From the NCBI RefSeq assembly GCF_001687605.2, contig NZ_CP016539.2, forward strand, positions 1,084,501 to 1,148,500: DNA of 64,000 nt, in the 5' to 3' direction. This document shows, in pieces, positions 33,466-42,633 of this stretch. Numbering within the stretch: position 1 is the stretch's first letter; each line of letters begins with the position of its first letter. Source of the DNA: Planococcus plakortidis. Its GTDB lineage: Bacteria > Bacillota > Bacilli > Bacillales_A > Planococcaceae. The notes below the pieces were generated by a model. It worked only from the letters and a program-made list of their open reading frames with translations. It had not been told where the DNA came from and did no database searches. The translations under genes were made by a program, and so were the position numbers.

Positions 33466-34242
33466 TTAGCGCCCCTTGAATTCCGGTTTGCGTTTCTCGC
33501 CGAATGCGAGTAACGCCTCGACACGGTCTTCTGTCGGGATCGTGATTTCGTATGCTTTGCGTTCGATTTGAAGCCCTGTCTGCATATCGGCATTCATGCC
33601 GTTTTTGATGGCAAATTTGGCCTGTTGCAATGCAATCGGCCCGTTGGCAAGGATCGAATCCGCAAATTCACCCGTCACTTGCGCCAAGTCCTCGCTCGGA
33701 GCAATACGGGTGACGAGCCCGTAATCAAGTGCCTCCGAAGATTTCAAGCGGCGCGCAGTCAAGATCAATTCCATTGCTTTCGCTTCACCGATCAACCTCG
33801 GCAAACGCTGCGTGCCGCCCGCGCCCGGGATGATCGCGAGGCTTGTTTCGGTCAACCCGAGCAGTGTATGATCCACTGCGATGCGGAAGTCGCACGCCAA
33901 GGCGAGCTCCATGCCGCCGCCGAACGCGTAGCCATTGATCATGGCAATGGTCGGCTGCGGCAAGTTTTCGATGGTCGTGAACACTTCGCCGATTTTGTAG
34001 ATATTGCGCTTGACCTGGTCTTGCGTCAAGGTTTTCCGTTCCTTCAAATCGGCACCGACGCTGAACGCCTTGTCACCAGCGCCCGTGAAGACGACGGCCC
34101 GGATGTCCGGATTGATGCGGACCGCTTCAGCCACTTGGCCAAGTTCTGCGAGCATATCATAATTGAATGCATTCATTGCATCCGGCCGGTTCAATGTGAC
34201 GAATGCCAAATGTCCTTTTTGTTCATAATGAATCGTTTCCAT
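33466..34242 (-). CDS. Enoyl-CoA hydratase
   Basis: A 258-residue crotonase with the full hydratase site: oxyanion AFSVGADLKER, first glutamate in GGGMELALACDF (near 112) and second in LTETSLAIIPGAGGTQRL (near 132). It hydrates trans-2-enoyl-CoA, probably in fatty- or amino-acid breakdown. The ATG at 34242 is chosen: AAAGGGGG precedes it by about 8 bases, and the longer frame to 34386 reads over the divergent promoter. Not next to other beta-oxidation genes except the acyl-CoA ligase 2 kb away. Confidence 0.92.
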   Translation of the reverse strand: METIHYEQKGHLAFVTLNRPDAMNAFNYDMLAELGQVAEAVRINPDIRAVVFTGAGDKAFSVGADLKERKTLTQDQVKRNIYKIGEVFTTIENLPQPTIAMINGYAFGGGMELALACDFRIAVDHTLLGLTETSLAIIPGAGGTQRLPRLIGEAKAMELILTARRLKSSEALDYGLVTRIAPSEDLAQVTGEFADSILANGPIALQQAKFAIKNGMNADMQTGLQIERKAYEITIPTEDRVEALLAFGEKRKPEFKGR

Positions 34243-34287
34243 TTCCATCCCCCTTTGAGAATCCATCCATTTAAAACATACCACTTT

Positions 34288-34317
34288 TTGGACTAATCTG
34301 TCATCAAACTCTATAAT
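34288..34317 (+). promoter_or_regulatory. SigA promoter of the UbiB-family gene
   Basis: TTGGAC (34288-34293), 18-base spacer, TATAAT (34312-34317). It places the transcription start after 34316 and so supports the ATG at 34343. Confidence 0.7.
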
Positions 34318-34342
34318 GGGAACAATAGGGGGGAGCTCATTC

Positions 34343-35959
34343 ATGAACCAGGTTACATATCTCCGTATATACCGCATCGTTTCCATGGCGATCCGCTTTT
34401 ATGTGCAAGTGGCGCTTTTCCAAAGGCGCAATAGGGGCAAGTGGACTCCAGTCGTTGAACAGCGCTGGAATGAGCTCGTGACCCGGCAGGCAAAAGAATA
34501 CAAAGAATTGGCGCTAAAGCTGGGCGGCTTGATGATCAAATTGGGCCAATTCCTGTCGACCCGTGCGGACATCATGCCGCCGAGCTTTTTGGCTGAACTC
34601 GAGGGATTGACGGACCGTGTGCCGTCCGTGCCGCGAAAAGACATCATCGAAGTGCTCGAGCAGGAATGGAATGTCGGGCACGGCAATTACCTGGATGAAT
34701 TATCGGATCAAGCGATCGCTTCTGCCTCGATCGGCGAAGTATTCAGAGGCCGCTTGAAAAACGGCACCGAAGTCGCTGTCAAAGTCCAGCGCCCGGGAAC
34801 GGACCGCATCATCCGCGCCGATTTCCAGGCGATGCGCATCGTTATCTGGCTCGCCAAGAAATTCACCCCGTTCACGAAGCAAGTCGACTTCGACCAATTA
34901 TATGTCGAGATGACCGAGACGATCGGCGCTGAACTGAACTTCGTCCGTGAACTTCAGAACGGCCGCGCTTTTGCGGACCGATTCGCGGAAATGAACGGCG
35001 TCCATATCCCGGTCTATTATGATGAATACACGACACGCCGCGTATTGGTCATGGAATGGATTGAAGGTGCTAGGATCACCGATATCAGCTTTATCGAAGA
35101 ACACGGGCTCGACCGCCATGAAATTTCCGAACGGCTGTTCATCCTGTTCTTGGAACAAGTGCTCTATGGCGGCCAGTTCCACGCCGACCCACACGGCGGC
35201 AATATCCTGTTGAAGCCTGACGGCACCATCGTGCTGATCGATTTCGGCATGATAGGCACCATCTCTGAGCGCGATTCCCAAGCGATCCTATTGATTGCGG
35301 AAGGCATCCTGTTCAAAAACTACGGGCAGGTGCTCGACGGCTTGGAGGATTTGCGATTCCTCTTGCCGAATGCAGACCGCGATTTACTGGCGGATGCCGT
35401 CGAGCGGCTCGTCGCCGCTTACGAATCGAATGAATTGATGCAGATGGACAGCTTCGTCGTCGAACGCTTATTGAAAGACATGCAGGACATTGTCCGTACG
35501 CAGCCTGTGCAGCTGCCGGCGGAATTCGCCTTTTTCGGGCGGGCCACATCGATTTTCGTCGGCGTCTTGCACGTATTGGACCCGAATGTCGATCTCTTCG
35601 CCCTTGCGCGTCCGCGCGTCTTGGAATGGGCTTCGACCAAGCGGGAAGGGAAGGGGATTTTCGGGAAGGAAGACGTCTTCCGCTGGATCCTCAATTCGAC
35701 AGGGCCGGCGCGGGCATTTCCGAAAAAGTTCATCAACTTCCTCGATGAACCGGAGCGCATCCGCCATTACTTGGAGAACAGGGAAGGCCGGGAACGCGAG
35801 CATCAGCGTAACCTGCAGAGCCGGATGTTCGCCGGTATTTTCTCGTTATTGTCGTTTTCGGGAATCTCATTATCCGTCTGGTTTTGGCATGAACCGTTCC
35901 TATGGGTTTCTTCGGTATTTTTCGTCGGCTCCCTTTGGGCATTCCTGGCCATCAGGTAA
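34343..35959 (+). CDS. AarF/UbiB-family atypical kinase
   Basis: A 538-residue protein starting MNQVTYLRIYRIV. The UbiB signature KLGGLMIKLGQFLSTRAD (KxGQ motif) is near 60-77, the nucleotide-binding lysine in VAVKVQRP near 145, and HADPHGGNILL with IDFGMIG forms the catalytic and metal loops near 285-310. Two C-terminal membrane helices (about 495-535) anchor it. Family members support quinone or lipid metabolism through ATPase activity. GGGGGGAG is upstream of the ATG. A strong terminator follows, so it is a single-gene unit. Confidence 0.92.
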   Translation: MNQVTYLRIYRIVSMAIRFYVQVALFQRRNRGKWTPVVEQRWNELVTRQAKEYKELALKLGGLMIKLGQFLSTRADIMPPSFLAELEGLTDRVPSVPRKDIIEVLEQEWNVGHGNYLDELSDQAIASASIGEVFRGRLKNGTEVAVKVQRPGTDRIIRADFQAMRIVIWLAKKFTPFTKQVDFDQLYVEMTETIGAELNFVRELQNGRAFADRFAEMNGVHIPVYYDEYTTRRVLVMEWIEGARITDISFIEEHGLDRHEISERLFILFLEQVLYGGQFHADPHGGNILLKPDGTIVLIDFGMIGTISERDSQAILLIAEGILFKNYGQVLDGLEDLRFLLPNADRDLLADAVERLVAAYESNELMQMDSFVVERLLKDMQDIVRTQPVQLPAEFAFFGRATSIFVGVLHVLDPNVDLFALARPRVLEWASTKREGKGIFGKEDVFRWILNSTGPARAFPKKFINFLDEPERIRHYLENREGREREHQRNLQSRMFAGIFSLLSFSGISLSVWFWHEPFLWVSSVFFVGSLWAFLAIR

Positions 35960-35965
35960 CAAAAA

Positions 35966-36018
35966 ATCGCCTATCGCATTGCAGCTCAATCCCTGCAATG
36001 CGATAAGGCGATCTTTTT
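35966..36018 (+). terminator. Terminator of the UbiB-family gene
   Basis: ATCGCCTATCGCATTGCAG, loop CTCAATCC, CTGCAATGCGATAAGGCGAT, then CTTTTT: a 19-bp stem with one internal irregularity. Confidence 0.92.
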
Positions 36019-36077
36019 AGTGACGGCGCTTTGGCGATTTTTTCAGTATGGGAAAAACCATTAAAACCCGCCCCCCC

Positions 36078-36105
36078 TTGCAATTTCCCCATTCCCGGTT
36101 AAAAT
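36078..36105 (+). promoter_or_regulatory. Promoter of the unrecognised gene at 36149
   Basis: TTGCAA (36078-36083), 16-base spacer, TAAAAT (36100-36105). Predicted start near 36112. Confidence 0.5.
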
Positions 36106-36112
36106 GAATATA

Positions 36113-36126
36113 AGAACGCTTGTTCC
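36113..36126. promoter_or_regulatory. LexA-like (SOS) operator
   Basis: AGAACGCTTGTTCC contains the core GAAC-N4-GTTC of the Bacillus LexA box (CGAACRNRYGTTYG) and covers the predicted transcription start. The outer C and G are not matched. Confidence 0.6.
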
Positions 36127-36148
36127 TATCAATTAGGGGGGTGAGGAA

Positions 36149-36514
36149 ATGCCCCTGATTTCCAGGGCGGAAATGGCTGTGTTTGAGAAGCGGGTGCAAT
36201 TGCCGATGGTACTCCTCATCTTGGAGCGGGATCGCGAGTGGATCAGGAAAAGCCCTTTCAAACTGAAAGCCCCTTATATAGAACTGCTGGACCGGGCAAT
36301 CGGGAGGGCGAGGGCCGATCTGGCCGAAACCATTGAATGGATGAGGGCGAATGGCATGAAGGTGAGGCGGGGAAAGAAAGACGACAATTTCTCGGAATAT
36401 GTATTTTGTCATGGCGGCTATGAAGACCACCGCCGCTATTTGAATATCCGTCTGAAAAATGCCGTTGAAGAATTATTGAGGCTTTATCTGGTTGCAGCCG
36501 CTAAAACGCTTTAA
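36149..36514 (+). CDS. Unrecognised small helical protein, probably SOS-controlled
   Basis: A 121-residue basic protein, mainly helical: SRAEMAVFEKRVQLPMVLLI, WMRANGMKVRRGKKDDNF, then YVFCHGGYEDHRRYLNIRL and a leucine-rich C-terminal helix. No signal peptide, membrane segment or metal motif beyond a single Cys-His. GGGGGGTGAGG lies before the ATG. Its stop codon shares TTAA with the convergent comK stop. The upstream LexA-like box suggests DNA-damage control. I do not recognise a family; the composition fits a chromosomal gene rather than chance. Confidence 0.7.
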   Translation: MPLISRAEMAVFEKRVQLPMVLLILERDREWIRKSPFKLKAPYIELLDRAIGRARADLAETIEWMRANGMKVRRGKKDDNFSEYVFCHGGYEDHRRYLNIRLKNAVEELLRLYLVAAAKTL

Positions 36515-37065
36515 TCGAGCGGCTGTTGGCTGCGCGGCGGGAACGCCCGTTTCGTCACGTAGTTCATCCGGTGGTTGTGGACGCGCTGGGCTTTCTTGAA
36601 ATAGCGGCGCAAAGACCCGGTGAATGAGTGTTGGTTCCGAAGCGCAATGGGCGAGATGTCCACAGGAACCGAAACACCATTGCTGAGCGATACCAGGCTG
36701 CCCCGCCCGCTGTCATCCGCTGCGATCAAGTCGATGGCATCGAAATTGAACCAGATGGAGTCCTTGTTTTTCGGAGAGTGTGTAGGAAAGAAAATCAATG
36801 GATTGCCGTAATACTCACCGACAATGATTGGCGGCTTATGCTTAACGCCGATCGCTTTTTGTGCGTAGAGTGTGGCGCTGGCCAGGGAGCCGCGATAGAA
36901 AGAGCACGATTTCGCCACGATTTTATAGACCGATTCCTCCACCAGGAATTCGCTGCGGTCTTCGATGACCCTTGTCAAGAGCCGGTGGCCGTCCATATAC
37001 GGAAGCAACGCATATGTATTGCTGCAGATCGTATAAGATACGGGATATTGATTCTTCTTACCCAT
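36511..37065 (-). CDS. comK: Competence transcription factor ComK
   Basis: A 184-residue ComK-family protein. Recognisable parts: KSCSFYRGSLASA, GVKHKPPIIVGEYYG, IFFPTHSPKNKDSIWFNFDAI and FTGSLRRYFKKAQR. It activates DNA-uptake and recombination genes. The ATG at 37065 is preferred to 37071 because AGGGGGT then has normal spacing. The stop overlaps the convergent neighbour (shared TTAA). Upstream lie a -10 TATAAT and a perfect AAAA-N5-TTTT palindrome, as expected for self-activation. The yhzC-like gene is divergent. Confidence 0.88.
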   Translation of the reverse strand: MGKKNQYPVSYTICSNTYALLPYMDGHRLLTRVIEDRSEFLVEESVYKIVAKSCSFYRGSLASATLYAQKAIGVKHKPPIIVGEYYGNPLIFFPTHSPKNKDSIWFNFDAIDLIAADDSGRGSLVSLSNGVSVPVDISPIALRNQHSFTGSLRRYFKKAQRVHNHRMNYVTKRAFPPRSQQPLD

Positions 37066-37100
37066 GAACATTTACCCCCTAAATTTACTTTACATATCTC

Positions 37101-37128
37101 ATTATAATAAAAAATGGAAAATACACAA
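37101..37128 (-). promoter_or_regulatory. comK promoter
   Basis: On the minus strand TTGTGT (37123-37128), 16-base spacer, TATAAT (37101-37106). Confidence 0.65.
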
Positions 37129-37138
37129 TAATTATTTT

Positions 37139-37159
37139 TCGAAAAAATTATTTTTTCGA
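37139..37159. promoter_or_regulatory. ComK-box-like palindrome
   Basis: TCGAAAAAAT, centre T, ATTTTTTCGA: a perfect 10-bp inverted repeat containing AAAA-N5-TTTT, the ComK half-site form. It lies just upstream of the comK -35 and between the two divergent promoters. Confidence 0.6.
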
Positions 37160-37184
37160 TCTCGTTGTAATTTTCAAAAAACTC

Positions 37185-37214
37185 TTGCTTCTTTCTTGCG
37201 CTTTCGTGTATACT
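37185..37214 (+). promoter_or_regulatory. Promoter of the IDEAL-domain gene
   Basis: TTGCTT (37185-37190), 18-base spacer, TATACT (37209-37214). Confidence 0.65.
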
Positions 37215-37241
37215 AATGAAAAGCATTCGGGGTGAAGAAGA

Positions 37242-37481
37242 ATGGAAAACTATTATTCTTATGCTGACTTCATGAAAGCGATGGCTCAAACGAAAAAGAT
37301 CACGGAAGCGGAAAAGCTGCTGAATGAGATCTACCTGGATCTGTTCTTGAAGCATGTTCACCGCGAACAGCAGGAAGCACAATTGCTGGCACTTATCGAC
37401 GAAGCCCTGGATCATAACGACCGTAAATCTTTCGACACATATACTGCACAGCTGCAAGAGCTGAAGCGGGAAGAAGAATAA
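37242..37481 (+). CDS. yhzC: IDEAL-domain protein (YhzC-like)
   Basis: A 79-residue protein starting MENYYSYADFMKAM. The C-terminal LLALIDEALDHNDRKSF fits the IDEAL domain (Leu-Ile-Asp-x-Ala-Leu with later Asp and Phe). B. subtilis YhzC, also beside comK, is of similar size and type. Molecular function unknown. GGGGTGAAG lies before the ATG, and a terminator follows. Confidence 0.8.
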   Translation: MENYYSYADFMKAMAQTKKITEAEKLLNEIYLDLFLKHVHREQQEAQLLALIDEALDHNDRKSFDTYTAQLQELKREEE

Positions 37482-37485
37482 CAGG

Positions 37486-37513
37486 ACCGCCCGGGAAACC
37501 CCGGGCGGTTTTT
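37486..37513 (+). terminator. Terminator of the IDEAL-domain gene
   Basis: ACCGCCCGGG, loop AAAC, CCCGGGCGGT, then TTTTT. Confidence 0.92.
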
Positions 37514-37597
37514 CTGTGCCTGAAATTAACGAAGTTAGCTTACCGGAGTGCAAAATCCACCTTCCCAACAGGCGATTAATTGGATGCCTCCCCGAAA

Positions 37598-37643
37598 AAA
37601 ACATACGTTCGCTTTTTGTTAGGGGAATTTTAGGGCATATGTT
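37598..37643 (+). promoter_or_regulatory. uvrB promoter region with LexA-like box
   Basis: AAAACATACGTTCG (37598-37611) matches the Bacillus LexA consensus CGAACRNRYGTTYG at 12 of 14 positions. TTGTTA (37616-37621), 16 bases and TATGTT (37638-37643) form one possible promoter; TTGGAT (37580-37585) with the box as -10 region is another. B. subtilis uvrBA is SOS-induced. Confidence 0.6.
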
Positions 37644-37679
37644 AAAGTAGAAGTAGTGAAAACACGGGAGGACATGTCC

Positions 37680-39662
37680 ATGAAAAAGGAATTCAATTTG
37701 CAAGCTCCTTATGAACCGGCGGGCGACCAACCGGAAGCCATCGCCCAATTGACCCAAGGCATCATTGACGGCAAGCGGTTCCAGACCTTGCTCGGTGCGA
37801 CCGGTACGGGGAAAACCTATACGATGTCAAACGTCATCCAACAAGTGAAAAAGCCGACATTGGTCATGGCGCACAATAAGACATTGGCTGGGCAGCTCTA
37901 TAGCGAATTCAAAGAGTTTTTTCCGGATAACGCTGTAGAGTATTTCGTCAGTTATTACGATTATTATCAACCTGAGGCCTATGTGCCCCAATCAGATACC
38001 TTCATAGAAAAAGATGCAAGCATCAATGACGAGATCGATAAGCTGCGCCACTCAGCGACCAGCTCATTGTTCGAGCGCGATGACGTCATCGTCATCGCAT
38101 CCGTTTCCTGCATCTATGGCCTCGGTTCCCCGAAGGAATACCGGGAACTCGTCGTCTCATTGCGCAAGGGGATGGAGATCGAACGCAACCAGCTGCTGCG
38201 AAAATTGGTCGACGTGCAATATGAGCGCAACGACATCAATTTCATCCGCGGGACATTCCGCGTACGCGGTGACGTGGTCGAAATCTTCCCGGCTTCGCGC
38301 GATGAACGATGCTTGCGTGTGGAGTTTTTTGGCGATGAAATCGACCGCATCCGGGAAGTCGATGCCTTGACAGGGGAAATCATCGGCGATCGTGAACACG
38401 TCGCTATTTTCCCGGCGTCCCACTTTGTTACGCGTGAGGACAAGATGGTCAGAGCCATCGAAAATATCGAAGCGGAACTGGAAGAACGCCTGAAGGAAAT
38501 GCGGGCGGAAGATAAATTGCTCGAAGCGCAGCGGCTCGAGCAGCGTACGCGCTACGATTTGGAAATGATGCGCGAGATGGGCTTCTGCTCAGGCATCGAA
38601 AACTATTCGCGCCATTTGACGCTGCGTCCGGCAGGCGCGCAACCTTATACATTGATCGATTATTTCCCGGACGATTTCCTGCTGGTCGTCGACGAGAGCC
38701 ACGTCACCTTGCCGCAAGTCCGCGGCATGTTCAATGGTGACCAGGCACGCAAAAAAGTGCTCGTCGACCACGGCTTCCGTTTGCCGTCTGCAATGGATAA
38801 CCGCCCGTTGACATTCGATGAGTTCGAAGAGCATATCCACCAGGCGGTATTCGTCTCGGCGACACCGGGCCCTTATGAACTCGAACACACGCCGGAAATG
38901 GTGGAGCAGATCATCCGTCCGACGGGCTTGCTTGACCCCGAGATCGAAGTGCGCCCGATCGAAGGGCAAATCGATGACTTGATGGATGAAATCCAACAGC
39001 GCAAAGAGCGCGGGGAACGTGTATTGGTCACGACCTTGACGAAGAAGATGGCGGAGGATTTGACGAATTACCTGAAAGAAGCAGGGATCAAAGTCAATTA
39101 CCTGCATTCCGAAATCAAGACGCTCGAGCGCATCGAGATCATCCGCGAATTGCGGATGGGCGTCTACGATGTGCTGGTCGGCATCAACTTGCTGCGTGAA
39201 GGGCTCGATATCCCTGAAGTATCATTGGTGACGATTCTTGATGCCGATAAGGAAGGGTTCCTCCGTTCTGAACGCTCCTTGATCCAGACGATGGGGCGTG
39301 CTGCACGTAACGAAAACGGAAGGGTCATCATGTATGCGGACCGGATAACCGATTCGATGCAGAAAGCGATGGATGAAACGACCCGCCGCCGCACGATCCA
39401 GGCGGCTTATAATGAAGAGCACGGCATCACGCCGGTAACCGTAAAGAAACAAATCCGCGACGTCATCCGCGCGACAGAAGCGGCGGAAGAAGCGGAAGAG
39501 TATGTCAGCAAGGCGGTCGAAGGCAAGAAACTCAAAAAAGAGGACCGCATGAAGCTCATTACTTTGCTCGAGAAAGAAATGAAAGAAGCGGCGAAAGCGC
39601 TCGATTTCGAACGCGCGGCAGAGCTGCGTGATACGGTATTGGAATTGAAAGCGGAAGGATGA
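37680..39662 (+). CDS. uvrB: Excinuclease ABC subunit B, UvrB
   Basis: A 660-residue helicase-like protein of nucleotide excision repair. P-loop GATGTGKT (39-46), beta-hairpin [14 protein letters not shown] that grips the damaged strand, DESH motif (VVDESHVT), motif [10 protein letters not shown] and the C-terminal UVR domain [16 protein letters not shown] for contact with UvrC. The ATG at 37680 follows GGGAGGAC; the frame from 37656 is longer than the family. In an operon with uvrA. Confidence 0.97.
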   Translation: MKKEFNLQAPYEPAGDQPEAIAQLTQGIIDGKRFQTLLGATGTGKTYTMSNVIQQVKKPTLVMAHNKTLAGQLYSEFKEFFPDNAVEYFVSYYDYYQPEAYVPQSDTFIEKDASINDEIDKLRHSATSSLFERDDVIVIASVSCIYGLGSPKEYRELVVSLRKGMEIERNQLLRKLVDVQYERNDINFIRGTFRVRGDVVEIFPASRDERCLRVEFFGDEIDRIREVDALTGEIIGDREHVAIFPASHFVTREDKMVRAIENIEAELEERLKEMRAEDKLLEAQRLEQRTRYDLEMMREMGFCSGIENYSRHLTLRPAGAQPYTLIDYFPDDFLLVVDESHVTLPQVRGMFNGDQARKKVLVDHGFRLPSAMDNRPLTFDEFEEHIHQAVFVSATPGPYELEHTPEMVEQIIRPTGLLDPEIEVRPIEGQIDDLMDEIQQRKERGERVLVTTLTKKMAEDLTNYLKEAGIKVNYLHSEIKTLERIEIIRELRMGVYDVLVGINLLREGLDIPEVSLVTILDADKEGFLRSERSLIQTMGRAARNENGRVIMYADRITDSMQKAMDETTRRRTIQAAYNEEHGITPVTVKKQIRDVIRATEAAEEAEEYVSKAVEGKKLKKEDRMKLITLLEKEMKEAAKALDFERAAELRDTVLELKAEG

Positions 39663-39668
39663 TAGCAC

Positions 39669-42551
39669 TTGAAAAACCAAGAGATACGCATACAAGGCGC
39701 ACGTGCGCATAATTTAAAGAATATCGATGTCAAGATCCCGCGCGATAAATTGGTCGTCATGACCGGTTTATCAGGATCCGGGAAATCTTCATTGGCATTC
39801 GATACGATCTATGCGGAGGGCCAACGCCGCTACGTCGAATCCCTGTCGTCTTATGCACGGCAATTTCTTGGCCAGATGGACAAGCCGGATGTCGATTTGA
39901 TCGAAGGCTTGTCCCCAGCGATTTCGATCGACCAGAAGACGACAAGCAAAAACCCGAGATCGACCGTAGCGACTGTTACGGAAATCTACGATTATATACG
40001 GCTCATGTATGCCCGCATCGGCAAGCCGATCTGCCCGAACCATGGCATCGAGATTTCATCGCAAACTATCGAACAGATGGTCGACCGCCTATTGGAGTAT
40101 CCGGAACGGACGCGCATGCAAGTACTGGCGCCGGTGGTTTCGGGCCGCAAAGGCACGCATGTGAAACTGCTGGAGGATATTAAGAAGCAGGGCTATGTGA
40201 GGGTCCGCGTCGATGGCGAACTGATCGATTTGGATGACGACATTTCGCTCGATAAAAATAAAAAACATTCCATTGAAGTGGTCATTGACCGTGTCATCAT
40301 GAAGGAAGGGATCGCCCCGCGCCTGAGCGACTCGCTGGAGTCGGCTTTGCGCCTCGGTGAAGGGCGCGTGCTTGTGGATGTCATGGACGAGGAAGAATTG
40401 CTGTTCAGCGAACATCACGCCTGCCCGATCTGCGGATTCTCGATCGGTGAATTGGAGCCGCGCATGTTTTCATTCAACTCGCCTTTCGGGGCATGCCCTG
40501 AATGCGACGGGCTTGGCATGAAATTGGAAGTCGACCCTGACCTGGTCATTCCGGACTGGGACGCCACCCTCGCAGATCATGCCATCGCCCCTTGGCGCCC
40601 GACAAGTTCCCAATACTACCCGCAATTGCTGCAGGCGGTATGCCGCCATTTCGGCATCGATATGGACGTGCCGATGAAAGAACTGCCTGAAGACCAGGTG
40701 AACATCATCTTGCACGGTTCCGATAATGAGAAAATCCGTTTCCGTTACGAAAATGATTACGGGAAAATCCGGGATAGCCATATCTTTTTCGAAGGCGTGT
40801 TGGCGAACGTCGACCGCCGCTACCGGGAGACGAGCTCCGATTATATACGGGACATGATGGAAAAATTCATGGGTGAGCAAGCTTGCCCTACATGCCATGG
40901 CTATCGATTGAAGCCGGAATCATTGGCAGTCAAAGTCAATGACCTCCATATCGGGCAAGTGGTTGAATTTTCGATTACGGAAGCGCAAGCGTTTTTCGAC
41001 AGTTTGACGCTATCGGAGAAAGACCGCCAGATTGCGAATATGATCCTCCGCGAAATCCAGGAGCGCGTCGGCTTCCTGATCAACGTCGGCCTGGATTACC
41101 TGACCCTGAACCGCGCATCGGGTACCTTGTCAGGCGGCGAAGCGCAGCGCATCCGCCTGGCGACGCAGATCGGCTCGCGGCTGACGGGTGTTTTATACAT
41201 CCTTGATGAACCGTCGATCGGTTTGCATCAGCGCGACAATGACCGCCTCATCAGCACATTGAAAAATATGCGCGATATCGGCAATACGCTCATCGTGGTC
41301 GAACACGACGAAGACACGATGATGGCAGCCGATTACCTGATCGACGTCGGTCCAGGAGCCGGCGTTCACGGCGGGGAAATCATCGCGGCCGGGACGCCTG
41401 AAAAAGTCATGAAAAACAAAAAATCGCTGACTGGACAATATTTGAGCGGTAAGAAATTCATTCCACTCCCCGGCGAACGCAGAAAACCGGACGGCCGGAA
41501 AATTTCCATCCGCGGGGCGGCGGAAAACAATTTGAAAAATGTCGACGTCGACATCCCGATTGGCGTCTTCACCGCCGTGACAGGGGTGTCGGGCTCGGGG
41601 AAAAGTACATTGGTCAACGAAATCCTCTATAAATCATTGGCACATAAGCTCAACCGCGCGCGCATCAAGCCGGGACAGCACCAATCCATAGAAGGAATCG
41701 AAGAACTGGAAAAAGTCATCGATATCGACCAGTCGCCGATCGGGCGCACGCCACGCTCCAACCCGGCGACCTATACAGGCGTGTTCGATGACATCCGGGA
41801 TGTCTATGCCACGACCAATGAAGCGAAAGTGCGCGGCTATAAAAAGGGTCGCTTCAGCTTTAACGTCAAAGGCGGCCGCTGCGAAGCCTGCCGCGGAGAC
41901 GGCATCATCAAAATCGAAATGCATTTCCTGCCGGATGTCTATGTCCCTTGTGAAGTCTGTCATGGCAAACGCTATAACCGTGAAACACTGGAAGTGAAAT
42001 ACAAGGATAAAAACATTGCCGACGTATTGGAAATGACAGCGGAAGATGCGTATTCATTCTTTGAAAATATCCCGAAAATCAACCGGAAGCTGAAGACCAT
42101 CGTCGATGTCGGGTTGGGGTACGTCACACTCGGCCAGCCGGCGACGACCTTGTCAGGAGGGGAAGCGCAGCGCGTCAAACTCGCTTCCGAATTGCATAAG
42201 CGCTCGAACGGCAAATCGTTCTATATATTGGACGAGCCGACAACGGGCCTTCATGCCGATGATATTTTCCGCTTATTGAAAGTGCTGCAACGGCTTGTCG
42301 AGAATGGGGATACGGTCCTGACGATCGAACACAACCTCGACGTCATCAAAACGGCTGATTACCTGATCGATCTAGGGCCAGAAGGCGGAGACAAGGGCGG
42401 AACCATCGTGGCGACGGGAACGCCGGAAGATATCGCCGACACCAGCGGCTCTTACACCGGCCGGTACCTGAAGCCGATCCTCGAACGGGACCGTGCGCGC
42501 ATGAAAGAGCTTGTCGGCAAGGCAAGCGCCAAGAAAACAAAAGCGAAGTGA
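39669..42551 (+). CDS. uvrA: Excinuclease ABC subunit A, UvrA
   Basis: A 960-residue dimeric damage sensor with two ABC ATPase halves: Walker [10 protein letters not shown] (near 33) and GVSGSGKST (near 638), signatures [11 protein letters not shown] and [11 protein letters not shown], zinc-binding cysteines CPICG, CPEC, and CEACRGDG with [10 protein letters not shown]. It loads UvrB at lesions. TTG start at 39669, 6 bases after uvrB, with GGAAGGATGA as ribosome site; no better start exists. Length matches the family (about 957). Confidence 0.97.
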   Translation: MKNQEIRIQGARAHNLKNIDVKIPRDKLVVMTGLSGSGKSSLAFDTIYAEGQRRYVESLSSYARQFLGQMDKPDVDLIEGLSPAISIDQKTTSKNPRSTVATVTEIYDYIRLMYARIGKPICPNHGIEISSQTIEQMVDRLLEYPERTRMQVLAPVVSGRKGTHVKLLEDIKKQGYVRVRVDGELIDLDDDISLDKNKKHSIEVVIDRVIMKEGIAPRLSDSLESALRLGEGRVLVDVMDEEELLFSEHHACPICGFSIGELEPRMFSFNSPFGACPECDGLGMKLEVDPDLVIPDWDATLADHAIAPWRPTSSQYYPQLLQAVCRHFGIDMDVPMKELPEDQVNIILHGSDNEKIRFRYENDYGKIRDSHIFFEGVLANVDRRYRETSSDYIRDMMEKFMGEQACPTCHGYRLKPESLAVKVNDLHIGQVVEFSITEAQAFFDSLTLSEKDRQIANMILREIQERVGFLINVGLDYLTLNRASGTLSGGEAQRIRLATQIGSRLTGVLYILDEPSIGLHQRDNDRLISTLKNMRDIGNTLIVVEHDEDTMMAADYLIDVGPGAGVHGGEIIAAGTPEKVMKNKKSLTGQYLSGKKFIPLPGERRKPDGRKISIRGAAENNLKNVDVDIPIGVFTAVTGVSGSGKSTLVNEILYKSLAHKLNRARIKPGQHQSIEGIEELEKVIDIDQSPIGRTPRSNPATYTGVFDDIRDVYATTNEAKVRGYKKGRFSFNVKGGRCEACRGDGIIKIEMHFLPDVYVPCEVCHGKRYNRETLEVKYKDKNIADVLEMTAEDAYSFFENIPKINRKLKTIVDVGLGYVTLGQPATTLSGGEAQRVKLASELHKRSNGKSFYILDEPTTGLHADDIFRLLKVLQRLVENGDTVLTIEHNLDVIKTADYLIDLGPEGGDKGGTIVATGTPEDIADTSGSYTGRYLKPILERDRARMKELVGKASAKKTKAK

Positions 42552-42633
42552 AACTTTCCGTCCGTCTAAACGTACATTAAAGTAGAATAGGAATTTCTGC
42601 GAAGGCGGAAATCCGAAGAGGAGGCCAAACGAT

